In this document: positions 36,070 through 49,262 of the stretch, in pieces | Layout: the number at the start of each line of letters is the position of its first letter | Numbering within the stretch: position 1 is the first letter of the stretch | Origin: Piezodorus guildinii | Taxonomy: Eukaryota; Arthropoda; Insecta; Hemiptera; Pentatomidae | Reading direction: 5' to 3' | NCBI GenBank assembly: GCA_023052935.1 | Contig: CM041292.1 | Span: 107,873,906-107,937,905, forward strand | Length of the DNA: 64,000 bases | The notes under the pieces: model-generated | The model's database searches: none | What the model was told of the DNA's origin: nothing | Seen by the model: the letters and a program-made list of their open reading frames with translations, nothing else | Position numbers and translations under genes: made by a program

Positions 36070-37149
36070 TATAATTTTTACTTCCACTGTTGGAATCAAT
36101 CAAAATTTATATTGGATGCAATGTCACATTTATGAAGAGATTCATAATAAACATTCATAATGGACAAATTTATTTTTATTTCGTTCTTTTCCGAAAACAT
36201 AATTTCATAATTCATTGCGAATGATTTGGCCTTTCGATTTAAAACCGAATATCGCGACACTCATATACTTACATCTCAGACGACTCCGTCACTTAGGTCG
36301 TATTTTTACTTATGACAAAACCAATTTATCACTTACAAAATAAAGAAGGAAGATTAAATTGATTATTTATTATTTAAGAGAAAAAGCTATGTGTTTTTAC
36401 ACAGTTTTTAATTATTTAAAATAAAATTTTCGCATTTCTTGCCCAACCTTCTTTCCTGAAACAAATATTGTACAAACAAAGCTAATTTTATCATTTTTTT
36501 TTTTTAGGATGGCTTTAACGAAAAAAAGATTAATAAATGGTTGGATAACTCAAAACATGTACTTTTTCTTGAAAAAAAATTAGAAACGTGCCAAGTTTTA
36601 CTTAGAATCCGTCAGTGTTTCTCCTAGTGTGTTTAGTAGATCACGGAACGTGTGCATGCGGGATTTTGCCCTTAGAATTTGTCTTTGTCCAAAATACTGA
36701 TGCAATGTTCAACACCAATTAGGTTCAAGCTTTAGTAAGACTCAAAAGTTTTGGGTACGCTCTAAGAGCGTAAGATGATGTAGTACGGTCAAAGCTGTGA
36801 GAGAACAATTATGGTGGAGTGGGTGGCGTTCCGGGCTCCTCTCTCCTCATGTTGTTTTGAGCAAATATATATATAATTACAACATATAAAACAAAGATAT
36901 ATAGTCCTGGAATCTTATCTTAGCCTCCTTGCCTGAAATCTTATATGCTTAAAAGTTTCATTGAAGGGGAATTTGATGATATCTTCACTTATTTTTGTTT
37001 TGTTTTTATAAGTATCAAATTTTTACAATATTCAGCAGTAATCTTCAAAAACTCAGACATTTAGGTCATTATCATCATAGGTTACGTTTGCCATTTGATT
37101 TTTAGGAAAGGCAACATTTATTTTCTTGAACTAGAGTAATAACAAAAGC

Positions 37150-38190
37150 CATGCACCTATAAGTTTGGTTATTAGATAGATAGATAGATAGATAAACGTG
37201 TTTTATTAATAAATTTCACATGTTTCTTTTCAGTGTCTGGAGAACACAAAATACTGGCAGGTATTTCCGTCTGCCAGAAAGTTGGTTTATATTATTAAAA
37301 AACAAAACAAAAAACTTACAATTTACAAAACAAAAAATAAATAAATAAAAATTATACACTATTGTCAAAAGATAGTAAGATAATCTCCTTGTTTTCCATA
37401 AACAATAAAATAAACAAAATATAAATATAACTTATCTGTGACAACTAATTCTCTGTTTATTTAATTTTTGTAATTGAATTCCTTTATTAAAAAAACTCTA
37501 TAGCTTACAGCACATTTCATAAATTTATATAATGAGTTCCAATTATTTCCATTTAAAATTTCTATTATTTTGTTTTCAGTCAAAATACTCTCTCCAGAAT
37601 ACTTTTTCCTAAAATAATTAAAAGCCGTACATTTACCTAACAGATGAGTTATATTTTAATCATCCCTCCTGTTACAAATTGAGCATGTGTAAACTATTTC
37701 CCTCATCTATGGTTTACAATTTAAGGATATTATTTCGGCTCTTGTTTTAAAAACCACTCTTATTAACTTTATATTGTTTTTGTTATCATTTATGAAATCT
37801 ACACCATAGTCTAGCTTCTAATAGATTATATGGCGTTTGGCACCCATAACGGAGATTATTAGTTCGTTTTTAAAATATTCCTGCAGCTATTAAATTAACC
37901 CCCTGACCCTTCAACCTCGCCACCGATACGAACTCCCTATCAAATGGACAGTCTAAATCTTCCGCTAGTTTTACCCATTCCCTTAGCCAACTACAATTTT
38001 TGTTTTTCATGGCTTCAAGAGCTATAAGTTTGGTAATTGGTTATCGCGTAAATTAGCTCCACTTATCTGCCAAGTCTTAGTTTTTCTAGATTTGATCAAA
38101 TAGAAACCACCTTCTATAGCAACCCAAACTTCCTCTATTCTAGTTGCAACTTTCATAATAAGTTCTAGCCTTAGAGCTCATTGGTCCTAA
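37150..38190 (-). mobile_element. LINE remnant with (TATC)n tail, unassigned clade
   Basis: Minus strand, 3' end at a GATA/TATC microsatellite (about 37165-37195) preceded by AATAAAAC. Decayed coding sequence can be read in pieces: IEEVWVAIEGGFYLIKS, then NCSWLREWVKLAEDLDCPF, and further on CSICNRRDD, ITHLLGKCTAFNYFRKKY and FMKCAVSYRVFLIKEF. The CxxC...H...C pattern followed by a short helical tail is typical of LINE ORF2 C-termini. It has stops and frameshifts. Confidence 0.6.
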
Positions 38191-38699
38191 TGATCCGGGG
38201 TATTGGGTATCCCTGCCTAGAATGTTGATGGCAGGCAATCGTTACCATCTCACGACTGCACCGAACGTAAATACTCCTTCATTATTGGCCAAATAGGAAT
38301 AACCTCACAAGAACGCACTGAATCCTGATTCCAAGAGGTGATATGCCCAACATCTTTGGACCATTATTGCATTTTTTTCAAGCGAGGATGAGTCAAATAA
38401 AATATTAAAACATTGTTGTAATACAAAGTCCACTAATTTAAATCGTCGGCCACATCTTTCATTATCCAAATGTTTGCTAAAACTACAGTTATTAATTGAA
38501 ATTGCAGCTCTTTAAATCTTTTTGTATTATCAGTATAAATCATAGCCTTGTTATGGACGACTCGGTGGATGATTTAATCGCTTTACGGTTTATGAACGCG
38601 GATGTAAGAAGAAACGTTGGTATTTCAATATAAATGAATACATTTGCCAACGTCAGTTGAAACATCGGTGTTGAAACGAGCGAGTAAAATATGAAAACA

Positions 38700-39395
38700 G
38701 TTTTTTTTATTTTTTTATTATTATTGTTAATTGAAATTCGTAACTTAATTAGTAATACATCAAGTAAATTAGCTAACAGAGAAAATAGATGAAAAAGACA
38801 TGAAGAGAAAATGCCCATTGGCTGCACTCCACTAGGTAATCTAAACTAGAAGGTCTCGAGCCCATCTTCTTTTCAGATGCCTCGGAGGATTGTCAGAAGA
38901 GGAAGCAAGGATTGAAACTAGTGGGTTAGAGTGGTAGTAGAGTTTGTTATGGAAGGATTGATACCTGATTCCGGCCAAATCAGCAACATATGGAATATTA
39001 AGGTCTTCATCGATGAGTTTATTCGTGACAAAGTAAGATGCATTGAGGATTTTCCGAAGGATTTTGGATTGTCAGGATCGAATACTGTAAGAATTTGATG
39101 GTTTAGTAAAGCCCCAAAGCTCAACTCCGTACGTCCAGATAGGCCTTATGATGGTGATATAGATGAGCCTTTAGTAGATAAGTGGAAGGTTAGAGATGTC
39201 CAGTAAGTGTTGAAGTAAGCAAAAGCGACGGGCAGTTTTTTGTCGTTTAAGTCTTGTGTGCAGATTCCATGTTAGACGTTCGTCAAGTAGGAGTCCTAGG
39301 TAGCGAATCCGTTCAACCGGGACAAACAGAATATTTTTGAAGAGCACTGTAGGGCAGGATGTCATAGGTTTACGATTATTTTAAATTAAAGTTAT
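38700..39395 (-). mobile_element. Jockey-type LINE, 5'-truncated
   Basis: Same family and end points as the copy at 20461, including the 3' UTR phrase ATACATCAAGTAAATTAGCT. Coding pieces on the minus strand: 39171-39365 (IRYLGLLLDERLTWNLH) and a frameshifted part to about 38900 (GALLNHQI..NPKSFGKS is the shifted reading of GSTKPSNS..LQSKILRK). An I-type LINE 3' end follows immediately downstream on the other strand. Confidence 0.82.
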
Positions 39396-39544
39396 ACTCG
39401 TCTACTACCATTTTTCTTTAAAAAATCGTTATAGCTAGCTCTCATCATTTATTCATACCCTCCCCGATTCCCTACGGAATTCGGTATAAATAATTACTCA
39501 TCAGAAATTCCCAATATATTCAAAAAAGTACCCAGACTTCAAAG

Positions 39545-39930
39545 ATGGTCCAAAAACCTTCTAAGGTTGTGCTCGCGCGACTTCGTATAGGACACTCTAG
39601 GTTGACCCACGGTTATCTCATGGCCCGTGGACATCCGCCTCTCTGTCGATCATGTCAGGTTCCTCTCTCAATACTCCACATCCTCACAGAATACCGACAA
39701 TATACCGCTTCACGTATTCTTTTCAACCTCCCCACCGATCTGTCGCTTCTTCTCTCTGATTCCTCTCCTCATATAACTAACATCATTCGCTTCCTAAAGT
39801 CACACCATCTTTACTCTCAGATCTAAACTATACTCTTACTCTACTCCCATGATCATGTAACCTGTGTCTAACGGTGTAAAGGCGAACATGACCCTGGTGG
39901 TTGTCGCCTCGAAAAAAAAAAAAAAAAAGA
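39545..39930 (+). mobile_element. I-type LINE 3' end (RNase H tail and zinc-knuckle)
   Basis: A 93-codon frame (39545-39826) reads LARLRIGHSRLTHGYLMARG, then P-C-R-S-C and LSILHILTEYRQY...RILF, the end of the RNase H/C-terminal domain in I-superclade LINEs (usual consensus ends H-x-L-x-x-C; here the last Cys is Tyr). About 80 bp of 3' UTR with GGCGAACATGACCCTGGTGG and a paired GTTGTCGCC follow, then a poly(A) tract at about 39914-39930. The RT and most of RNase H are missing. Confidence 0.8.
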
Positions 39931-40599
39931 AAAAACCTTTTAACATTGATTTACTCTAAGAGTTATTTCAACCTCTGGATATGGGTTTCGCAAGGTCATT
40001 TTGTTAATCATATTTACTATTTTATGACAACTTCTAAATCCCAACAATCAATATATTTTATAATGATTTATTCATAAGTTTAAAAAAGGATTCTTGTAAT
40101 GATATTTAACATATTTCATTAGATCTTCCGAGTAAAGAGATTATTAACTTTAATTGATAATTGCCTGCCGTCGGTTGCACATCAAATTCACCGGTTGCAG
40201 GTCATCGCTCCTAGATTCGTCGATAACAGCCCCATTTTCCTGTATGATCTCAATTGCAACAATAATTACAGTATTTGAAAAATGCTATTAGTTGGGAATT
40301 TAAAAATAAACCCGTAATTATGCCTCGATGAACGCCAACGAAAAATTCGAATGAAGATGGGGAGTTGCAGATTAAAAGTAGCGATTAATATTTAGCATTC
40401 TATTATTAATAATATTAAAAAAAAGTTACATTTTCCAAGATCTTAGGAGCCAACTTTTTGTGTAAAGTTTGTTACAGTCATTTGAAATTAACACCTCAAG
40501 TATTACTGTTTACTTCAATTTTAGTCAGTTAGCATTACTTACATTCAATCCTAGTCAGTTAGCATTACTAGTATTAGCTTTTTAAACTATAGTTTACAT

Positions 40600-40800
40600 A
40601 AAAATTTTTTTTTTCTTTCTTTATTTTATTTTTTTATTATTTTTTTTTTTATTTATGTATTATTTATTTATTTTTTTTTCTTTCTTTCTCTCAATCACCC
40701 ATTACCTAATAGTTCTTTCTTATAAAGGTTGAATATGCATATAGTGTCTAGGCGTTGATGACCTTAGGGTTTTACGCCTTAAAACCTAAACAAAAAAAAA
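40600..40800 (+). mobile_element. LINE 3' end (GTTGATGACCTTAG type) with A-rich tail
   Basis: The sequence CTAGGCGTTGATGACCTTAG followed by TTTTACGCCTTAAAACC and poly(A) resembles 3' UTR ends of I/Jockey-like LINEs in insects. The preceding 100 bp is a T-rich low-complexity tract; no coding part remains. Confidence 0.5.
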
Positions 40801-42188
40801 CTTCAATTTTAGTTATATATTTTGTAATTCTATAAAGTTTTAACAAGATTTCATTAGTGCTTTTCAATTTTTAAGTACATTTAAAAAGTTCTCGACAAAA
40901 CGGTTGACCCTTAAAGACAATTTCCCCAAATGATCAGTGACCAGTTTTTTATCAATACATTTAATATAATATAAAAAATAAAATGAATTACGGAAAAGAT
41001 AACTACCGGCTCACGTTCACAAACGTTTTTACAAATCTCAAATACTCATACATATAACTTAGCTAAAATTTGTTTACTATCGATATCTATAAGACAGTAA
41101 TCTCTAAAGCAAACCCTTGAATATTTTTTAAAGAGTTATATGAACTTAAAATTCGTAATTAAAATTGTTCAGGGTGGTTTCTAAAAAAAAATATTGTAGG
41201 GATATAAAAATAAAATGAAAGAACAGTTTTGAGTTAATGGTTACATTAAAAAGAAAATTACTCCTCAAATGTCTTTCATCGTTAAGGCGGAATGTCTTAA
41301 CCTTGATGTTTTTTTTTCATTTTGCGTTATTGAGTTGCTATAAAATCGGCTATAAGGTATATGAAAAGCCTACAGTATTCTCAACTTCAGAAATTAATTT
41401 GAAAAAAAAAAAAAATAATAATAACGAATAAGACTTTCTAGAAATGTGATTTGCTTCACCGAAACCTTGGTCGGGAGCGATTGTTCCATCAAAGTAGGTC
41501 GGATGTATTTAACTGATTGTTGTTTTGGATTTACATAAACATGAATGGGTTACGTAAACATCATCTCCTTGCATGTTTTAAAGCAATTTCGACATGATTC
41601 CAAATTTATTTTACTTCATCTTAATTGTAGGAGAAGAGGGATCTTGAACCGCCAGATCATATGTGGGGTTGAACATTTAAGCCTTATTAAAATTTCATAG
41701 TTCTTGCATGTTATTTAACTTTTTGAATTCGTGCTCTTTAAAAGTTCATAAATTAATTTTTCCTCTACACATGACTTGAAAAAACAACTGAAGGAGTATT
41801 GTAAATAAAAATTAATTCGTCTTGTATCCAAATTCTAAAATAATGCAAAAATTATTATATAAAAGTCCCTAATGAATTTTCTGTTTTGTTTCAGGTAAGT
41901 TAGGAAGTTTTGACTTCAAATGCTGAAGTGGTAATATATTTAATAAAATAATTTTAATATAATTAATTAATAAGGATTACATTTTTAAATCTTTAATTTA
42001 CTAGGAAATACTAAATTGGTCCCTGTTAAATACAGTGTTCCTAAAATAGTTGAATCTAAATGAAACTTTTCTTCAATTTGAAGTAAACTTGTGATTTCGA
42101 TGCACATGATTTTTACAAAAAAAAATATTTAAGGAAGTTCATTAGTTTTAATGGAGTAGTTTTACATAATAAAATCATATTGAAGTAT

Positions 42189-42191
<3 letters not shown>

Positions 42192-42252
<61 letters not shown>
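42192..42252. repeat. Uninterrupted poly(A), about 61 nt
   Basis: Longest homopolymer in the window. No retroelement 3' end is recognisable just before it, so it may be a retroposition tail of an unknown element or an expanded slippage tract. Assembly errors in length are likely here. Confidence 0.85.
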
Positions 42253-42257
<5 letters not shown>

Positions 42258-42284
42258 TATTTCACATATTTGTTTCCATGTTCA

Positions 42285-42856
42285 ATTCTAAAATATAAAT
42301 TTAATGGAAAAAAAAGGTTGCTTAATAATCATAGTAAATGGTAGGAGAATAGGAAACCGTGAGACATTAGCTACAGCGATGGTGGGACTTCAAAATATAT
42401 TTCTTTTTATTATTTAAAATCTAAAAAATGGGGTCACCCATAGCGTAGTGGCTAGCTTTATGCGGGAGGTCCTAGGATTTTTTAATGGGAGTAAAAGGTT
42501 GTCCCAAGCCTGTGCGATGTCAGGTACTCGTTAAAGATCTCTATCCTAATAAAACGGGATAGGCAAAATTTAGGACTCCCACTGTAGCATCGTCCGATTA
42601 GCCAGAGTAGCATAAACTGACGTTAAATAAATAAACAAACTAACAATAGAAAAATAGAAAAAAGTTGTTTTTCTTAAATATCTTGCCAAAGGGTCAATCT
42701 ACAGATTCTGGATGTTTCGAAAATAAATTTTATGGAAACAGGTTGCTTTCCAATCATATTAAATAGTAGGAGAATAGGAAACCATAATATATTAGCTACA
42801 GCGATGGTGGAACTCTAAAATATATTTATTTGTATTATTTAAAATCTCCAAAATGA
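42285..42856. repeat. Direct repeat pair flanking a SINE (42285-42430 and 42720-42856)
   Basis: Both arms share GGTTGCTT.., TAGGAGAATAGGAAACC, ATTAGCTACAGCGATGGTGG, AAAATATATTT and TATTATTTAAAATCT. The SINE at 42432 begins exactly where the left arm stops. A local duplication of about 430 bp is the simplest reading. Confidence 0.7.
42432..42645 (+). mobile_element. tRNA-derived SINE copy, internally deleted
   Basis: Starts GGGGTCACCCATAGCGTAGT and lacks the stretch from box B to the start of the body, so the pol III promoter is broken. The 3' half is well preserved. It lies between two arms of a local direct repeat (42285-42430 and 42720-42856). Confidence 0.78.
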
Positions 42857-44494
42857 GTTTTAATTCTTTCTTATTAAAATTTATTTGTCTTCCTCTATCT
42901 AAAGTATTTCAAGCATAACAATTTTAAATTAGTGTTTGATTTCTCTACTTATGATCTTGGGCAAAAACTTTTCTACCTTCTGCAAAACGCATATTGTTAC
43001 AAAAAACAACATATTTACATTCAAAATACTTGTTTAATCGCAATATTTTTTTAAAAACATAATTTGCCTATACCGTAAAGTTCTATTTATAAAATAATGC
43101 TTAAACAATAGTAGAAGAAGTAACAAACTGTTGAAATATCGGATAAGGTTTTGGAGTATTCGCAGCTTTCTGTTGTCCAGAAGAATAGATTTTCGCAATT
43201 GCTGTTTAGAAACCGATGTGTTGTAAATACACCAAGGATTACTTTTGCGTCCCAAGGACAATGCTATTTGTGTTTTGTTTTAGTTGTTTTTTTGTTTGTT
43301 TTTTATTTAGAGCTCAATTATTATTAAAGATAATAATAAGCAAATAAATAATTTAAAAAATGTTATTACAAACTAATGTAAGACCTGTTATAGTTTAATA
43401 CCTTATTTTTAGAATTAGGACTTTCTGCATTTTATGATCTGCAAATTATATTAATTTTCATAAATTAATTCCATTTTCTCATCATTGTCCGGAGTTTTAT
43501 TTTGGTTCAATATTTGTAAGATATATATATATATATTTGGCCGTTTCCAAAAGAAGTTTACTTTAACAAAAAATATGGTACAAAAAGAAACTGATGAAAG
43601 ACAATAATACCAATTGACAAAATATTGAAATAGAAAATTTACAACATAGTGAAAAAAGTCAAAATATTATAGTAAATGTAAAAAATAATAATAATAATTT
43701 TAAAATAGATAATAAAATGAGACCAAATGAAAAAGATACCAAAATAAATAATCCGGAAAATAATGAAGAATCGAATAAAGTTCAGAACTCATGCCCCAAA
43801 AATATCATGCGGTAACTTATATAAAAAAACTTACCTAATAAAATAGAAAAATCTTTTTTACGTTTGTCGTGCATATAACATCTACAGGACGGCCGATGAA
43901 ATGTTGAGTGAATCAATACAATTTTTTTTTTTTTAATAAATAGATTTTTGCCGTTTTTTTGAATAATGGATATAATACATTATGACTCTTTTAAAAGATG
44001 TGCTTTTAAAATTGTAGTTTTTGACACAGCAAGCTACTTTCGACGACACTGCTGATGAAGCGGTGTAAGAATATATATAGAAAATATGCATGATGATAAG
44101 CATCTTTAGAAAAAGACAGATGGTCGTTTCGAGTAGAATATGAATCACTGTAAAAAATATAACATGACAGGGTGGAGTAACTTCAGTTCTCGCAGCTGTA
44201 GGTATGTCAAAAATTAGCCACTCCTCTATATAAAAATTATTGAGGAACATAAGCCTTACTATACAAACAAAAGTACTCAAGATTTTTTTTTTTTTTTTTG
44301 TAAAGAGATGTTCTTCTCACAAATTAAAATGGTTTACAAACTAGAAGACAAAAGATAGATAATTTCTAAATAATTACCTTAGTTATAATTAATTATTCAA
44401 TTAGCTTAGTTGCCAGATTGAGAAATTTGGTCACAAAATTATTTCTTGCTGCCCTTGCTGTAATAATATCTGAACAAGCAAGTCGTTCAACAGT

Positions 44495-44800
44495 CACTAT
44501 TGAAGGGAACTCGACAAAATTACCCTAACAACCAGAAAACCTACGTCAACCCGGCAATTTGATAATGAGTTTAAATGGCTACGAGAGGGGGCGATGAATA
44601 ATGTTGGGCTTGAGGCACGAGGCAAGGTTGGCCTGCCATGTGTCCACCACTTCTTGATCCCATCAAGCTCACGTGACGAAGTTGTGGGCACCCGGAGTAT
44701 TGCAACTGGTTTCTATTCTGGAGGGTATTGGTCTGGCTTCAGGGTCGACCAGCTAGTGCTTCTACCTCCTCTGCGATGTATGATCTTAAAGAGGCAAATG
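44495..44800. other. GC-richer island without recognised gene
   Basis: About 300 bp of clearly balanced composition within AT-rich DNA, open for 60-70 codons on both strands (e.g. plus 44594-44803). No family is recognised from the peptides, and no clear splice sites or tRNA boxes are visible. Could be a decayed mobile-element core. Confidence 0.3.
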
Positions 44801-46304
44801 TAATTAATTTAACGGTATAATTCTTTTACTGGGCGAGGTATGATTATATTGCATACACAACTCTGAATCACTAAATTACTAATATAAGAGGAAAACTCAT
44901 TTAGATATTGGAACGGTTGCGTGCATAGCGTGTTGCTGGCCGTACTCAATATATAAGCCCTTGCTACAACGTCATAAGCTTACATATGGTGCCTTCAAGA
45001 CTGTTAAGGCAGCGCTTCACCGTGAGAAAGAGGGTATGTGTAGGTGAGTTGGAAGTAGGTCTTTTGAAAGTAGGAAGAGAGGGGGAAGGCTTGTTTAAAA
45101 AAAATTAATTTGGATAATGACATCAAATATTACTTTTAGAAAAATCCTATAATATCATTAAATATTTTTTTTTTAAATATGAAAAAAACTGAATGATAAA
45201 AAGATACGTCAAAACAAACAAGTGTAACATACACATCATGAAAACGTGTTTTTTTAATCTCGATTTAAAAAAATTAAACATTGTTTATAATAAAAAGAAA
45301 TTATGACGTAATATAGAAAATTCAGTAATTGAATATTTATTATAATATATTGAAAGTATGTGAGAGTATATGATAATTCACATAATTTCCAAATATCACC
45401 AAAAATTAACACCAAATATCACGAATTTCATCTCACCTACACCTATCTGAATTCTCACCGTATAGCTAGAGCTACCTTTATGCTTGCTACACTACCATGT
45501 CGACGTATGCCTTAAGACGGCAAAACTGTGCTGTGCATGCATAGCAAATGTAATTGTAGTGTGGGAACAAACGACTTTATTTCCTTACATATTTACTCAA
45601 ACGATTCGGCAAGAAGGATGAAGAGCCCTATCCAAATTTTAAATTCAAAAATAAGGGCGCATATATATGGTCTTCAGACATTTTTGATCAGCTTATTTGG
45701 CAGTAAATTACTCGAGCCAATTTATATTGGATATCCTGTACACTAAATGCTTCACACAGAAAAGGAATGACTATTCTTCAGACCAAAAAAAAAAAACAAA
45801 TATAGTAATACAAGCAGCACTACGTGTGGTCTCTGTTTTAGGTTGCATGCATGATGGATTCAGTCGTTATGTACCAATAATTCATTAAAATTAATCTGTT
45901 AGCTATTTATATTATTATATTTTTACAGTCATAAAAAAAATGAATAGAAGCAGGATTTTAGATCCTCGAATGTCAGAGGCAAATTTCCACTAGGTTTGTT
46001 TGTGGAGCCAGTTCCTTACTTGTTATTTTACTGCCTATGATTAAATTTAATTCTGTTGTTTAATTGTTTTGATATCTTAGGAACTTACTGAAACCTATAT
46101 TTTGTCAGATCTCTGTGATCTCCTTGCTCACAATGATAGTTAGCCAATTCTGGAATATACTTGGATAAATAATATTAATGAAGATTAGACAATAGTTAAA
46201 AATAAAACTATTTCTAAATCCTTTTCAATCACTGCCATTCCATCAGCACCCTCTTGTTTTTATAAACAATGAAAAATTTTATAATCGACCAATGGAGAAA
46301 GTTA

Positions 46305-46412
46305 TACAAAATATGAAATTTCAGTTTCTTACGATTTTTCATTTTCGCGCCACACACATACACATTGTGCAAGACCTTTTTGCGGGACATAGCCTTTTGG
46401 ACCCAGAAGGCC
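46305..46412 (+). repeat. Family X fragment
   Basis: Matches the segment of 35314-35405 with GAAATTTCAGTTTC, CGATTTTTCATTTTCGCGC and GACCTTTTTGCGGGAC. About 100 bp only. Confidence 0.55.
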
Positions 46413-47344
46413 TTATTAATTACTGATCGAATATCAATTATCAAAAATCATTACTAATAATTTATCAAACACCGGAGAACTAAAGAGGTCAATCCTATTA
46501 AAAGAGAAAACCATTATCATCACGGAAATAAATCTCATCAGCGACCCCTAATTTAAACTAATCGTTTTACTAATATTAGTGCTAAATTATTTGTTTTGTT
46601 TTCGTTCCTCTGTTTTCACTTGCCCCCGTTAAAATGTAATGCAAACATTGGAAACTTGTTTTTCAGCTATCACTCACACTATCATCAAATACAAAGCTTG
46701 GAATCATGACAATATTTGGGCAGATTCTGTTTATTGTTAATGTAGATAAGATTGAAAATATTTACACACTGACAGTACTGATCTACGCTAAAGGAGATAA
46801 ATATTATGTCCAGTTTATGTCCTGGAGTGCCTTCATACAGGGAGCTTTATTTTTTTCCCTTCAATAATATAATGTTATTCGTTATTGAGAAACACTCTGT
46901 TTTCTAAATTTGTTATTTTACAAAATTAAATTAAAAATGGAAGAATGGGATAGGACAAACTTCAGTTACAATGATTGGGTCGAGTTTTTGAGTATTCGAA
47001 ATCTTCCAAAACAAAATGTGAGTACTTTATAGTGTATTTATAGAAGCATTGCAAAAATTGAAGAATTTATAGGAAATCATAAACTTTTATTTATTTATTT
47101 TCCAATACTATATTATTTACACATTTATAAAATTTATTATCGTTATGAAAAGGTAGTCCAGTTGAGTTGAAACCAGTCATTTCCATTAGCCAAAACACTG
47201 AAATTTCAAGAATATTTATTTTTCTATGTATTTTAATTTCTTACAGCCTATAAATTTCTAGTTAATTAATGGGAGGTTTTTTTTCCTCTAACATTATATT
47301 GCATAGTAACGTATTATAATATCAAATAATAAAATTTACCACAT

Positions 47345-47905
47345 GAAATACATAGTAAGGGAAAGTATTGCGATTGTGAACATTTTTTAATTCCATTTTT
47401 CAACGGAAATACGTTTATTAGGGCCCCCTGAGTCCAAATAGCCAAGTCCGCTAAATGGTCTGTGTTTGTGGTTAGTCGAGCACAAAAACGAAAAGGCGTA
47501 CAAAACTGAAATTTCAGATTTGAGACAACTAAACGCCTTACACGTTACAGCAATTTCTGTCTATATCGGTTGACCGGAAGTGCTAGTTTATACCATTCAT
47601 TATGCAAATTTTTACGATTTATCCAAAATCGATTTTGCTTAAACCCACTTTCTCATTTTGATTAAATTTCATTCTGTTTGAAATAGTCTGAGTTTTGTAT
47701 TTTCTTCCTTTAAATTACCTTTAATTTTGTACATTCCATAAGATTAACCACATCATATCACCATTAATAAGTAACAGCTAAATATACAAGTTAAACGAAT
47801 TCGATACCCAAGTAATGGAGAAAAGAACAAACTTTTTTTTTAAATGTAATATTTGTTTTTTTATATAATAAGAACAGTAATATAGGCATATGATATACCG
47901 TTGAA
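47345..47905 (-). repeat. Family X dispersed repeat, truncated
   Basis: Minus-oriented: AAAGTATTGCGATTGTGAAC, TTTCAACGGAAATACG, GAATTCGATACCCAAG and the end about 47905 inside the family's left third. The GGTGCGCG end is not present. Confidence 0.6.
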
Positions 47906-48854
47906 AAGAGAAAGAGTTTGGAAGAAATTTAGTCGTGGCCCCATGTTCGTAGATGTTATAAAAACTTAAATCCCAAATTTAAACAGAGTATTAGATTTGA
48001 TTAAATAGTTATAAATGATGTTGTAATGGCAAGATGGAACGGCTGTCGAATTCCGAAGGGAGTAGAACAAAGGAAAGGTTCTCGTTTGGTGGAGCTCTGC
48101 TTCGTGACGCTGGGTTCACGACACGGCCATCTCTCTGTTATCCATAGGCTCTTCTCACCCCATTAGCTATCCACGAATAGAATGAAAGTTACCCGACTTT
48201 CCAAAGAATAACAACTGAAAAAACTTGAAGTACAGTGTTTTATTATTTTGAATATGTAGTTTTTCTTATTTCTAAAAACTTCAACCAGCGCACTTGGTAT
48301 TTAAGTTGAGATGAAAGTTTCCTTTTTTAAGGAATTGAAACAAAAAAACAAATAACCTCATAAAAATGGATTAATAGGAGCATCCAATACGAGATATTCA
48401 TTTCCAAAAGGTACTAAAGGATATTTTTTACGAAACTGATATTTTTACATATTTCTATTCTCATCATTTAGTTTTATCAAAATATTCTATTTGATTATAT
48501 CTAATAAACTATAAAGTCATTTAAAACGCGATTTAGAAATGTAGCTATTTTCTACAAGTACCTACAAATTTAGTTTCGATCTAAATCATCTCATTCTATA
48601 ACTTTAATATAGTCTTATTGATATAGTAAAAAAACAATTCTAGATTTCGATGCGAAAATAATCAAATTAGGTAGTTTAATAATGGAGTAGTGAGAGATTT
48701 TCGCGCTTCCTGTAAAATTTTCTAGAATGGATATAGTACCTCTTGGAAATCAACGTCGCATATGGTGAGACAAATATTTATTTATTTTTTTTAACAATAA
48801 TTTAATGTAGGCACAATTAATAATTGTTATGGACCTCTAAAACTTAAATAAGAT

Positions 48855-49262
48855 GCACTTATATGAGATGCTGGACGGCTGAGCGGACTAACGCACATGC
48901 ATAGCACCGCAAGCTAATAACCATTATTTCCCTACACTTCTCGCCACATGGTGAGGACGGAGGATAAATACCGAGTCGAAAACCCCTGCCATTGAGTATC
49001 CCACTCGAAATCATTTTATCTTTTTTAAATGCGTTTATCTGGTTCACAACGCGCGGTAATAACCTCTTAAGCCCCTCCCTCCCCCGCAATCTGATAACCG
49101 AAATTGGTGACGTGGTGACGATAAAATAATTACGAGTTTGTGTCTCGGTGCCGGGAGAAGGCGGGGAGGGTAACTGGCGTTAATATCCCAATCCTCACCC
49201 CCTGACATGAAAACCCCCGTATAGAATAAAAAGTTACCAGACCTTGTTTTTTGTGAGAACAA
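48855..49262. other. GC-richer, possibly SINE-like segment
   Basis: Begins GCTGGACGGCTGAGCGGACT and AACGCACATGC, which resembles a tRNA-Leu/Ser A-box region; a B box is only weakly suggested by GAGTCGAAAACCCC at about 48972. Ends near GAAAACCCCCGTATAG. It may be an old tRNA-derived SINE of another family, or a composite. A minus-strand frame crosses it but looks fortuitous. Confidence 0.3.

Larger units (their letters stand above)
40801..46304. other. Intergenic DNA with SINE and local repeats
   Basis: Outside the direct repeat pair, SINE, poly(A) tract and the GC-richer island at 44495 I see only AT-rich sequence. A short A-rich stretch with many AATAAT words lies at about 43570-43800. Confidence 0.4.

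Noticed and set aside
7690..48180. Possible shared GC-rich motif between 7690-7870 and 48040-48170 (both with CCATAGGC and ACGACRCGG words)
   Set aside because: Only scattered short matches by eye; not enough to call a repeat family without an alignment.
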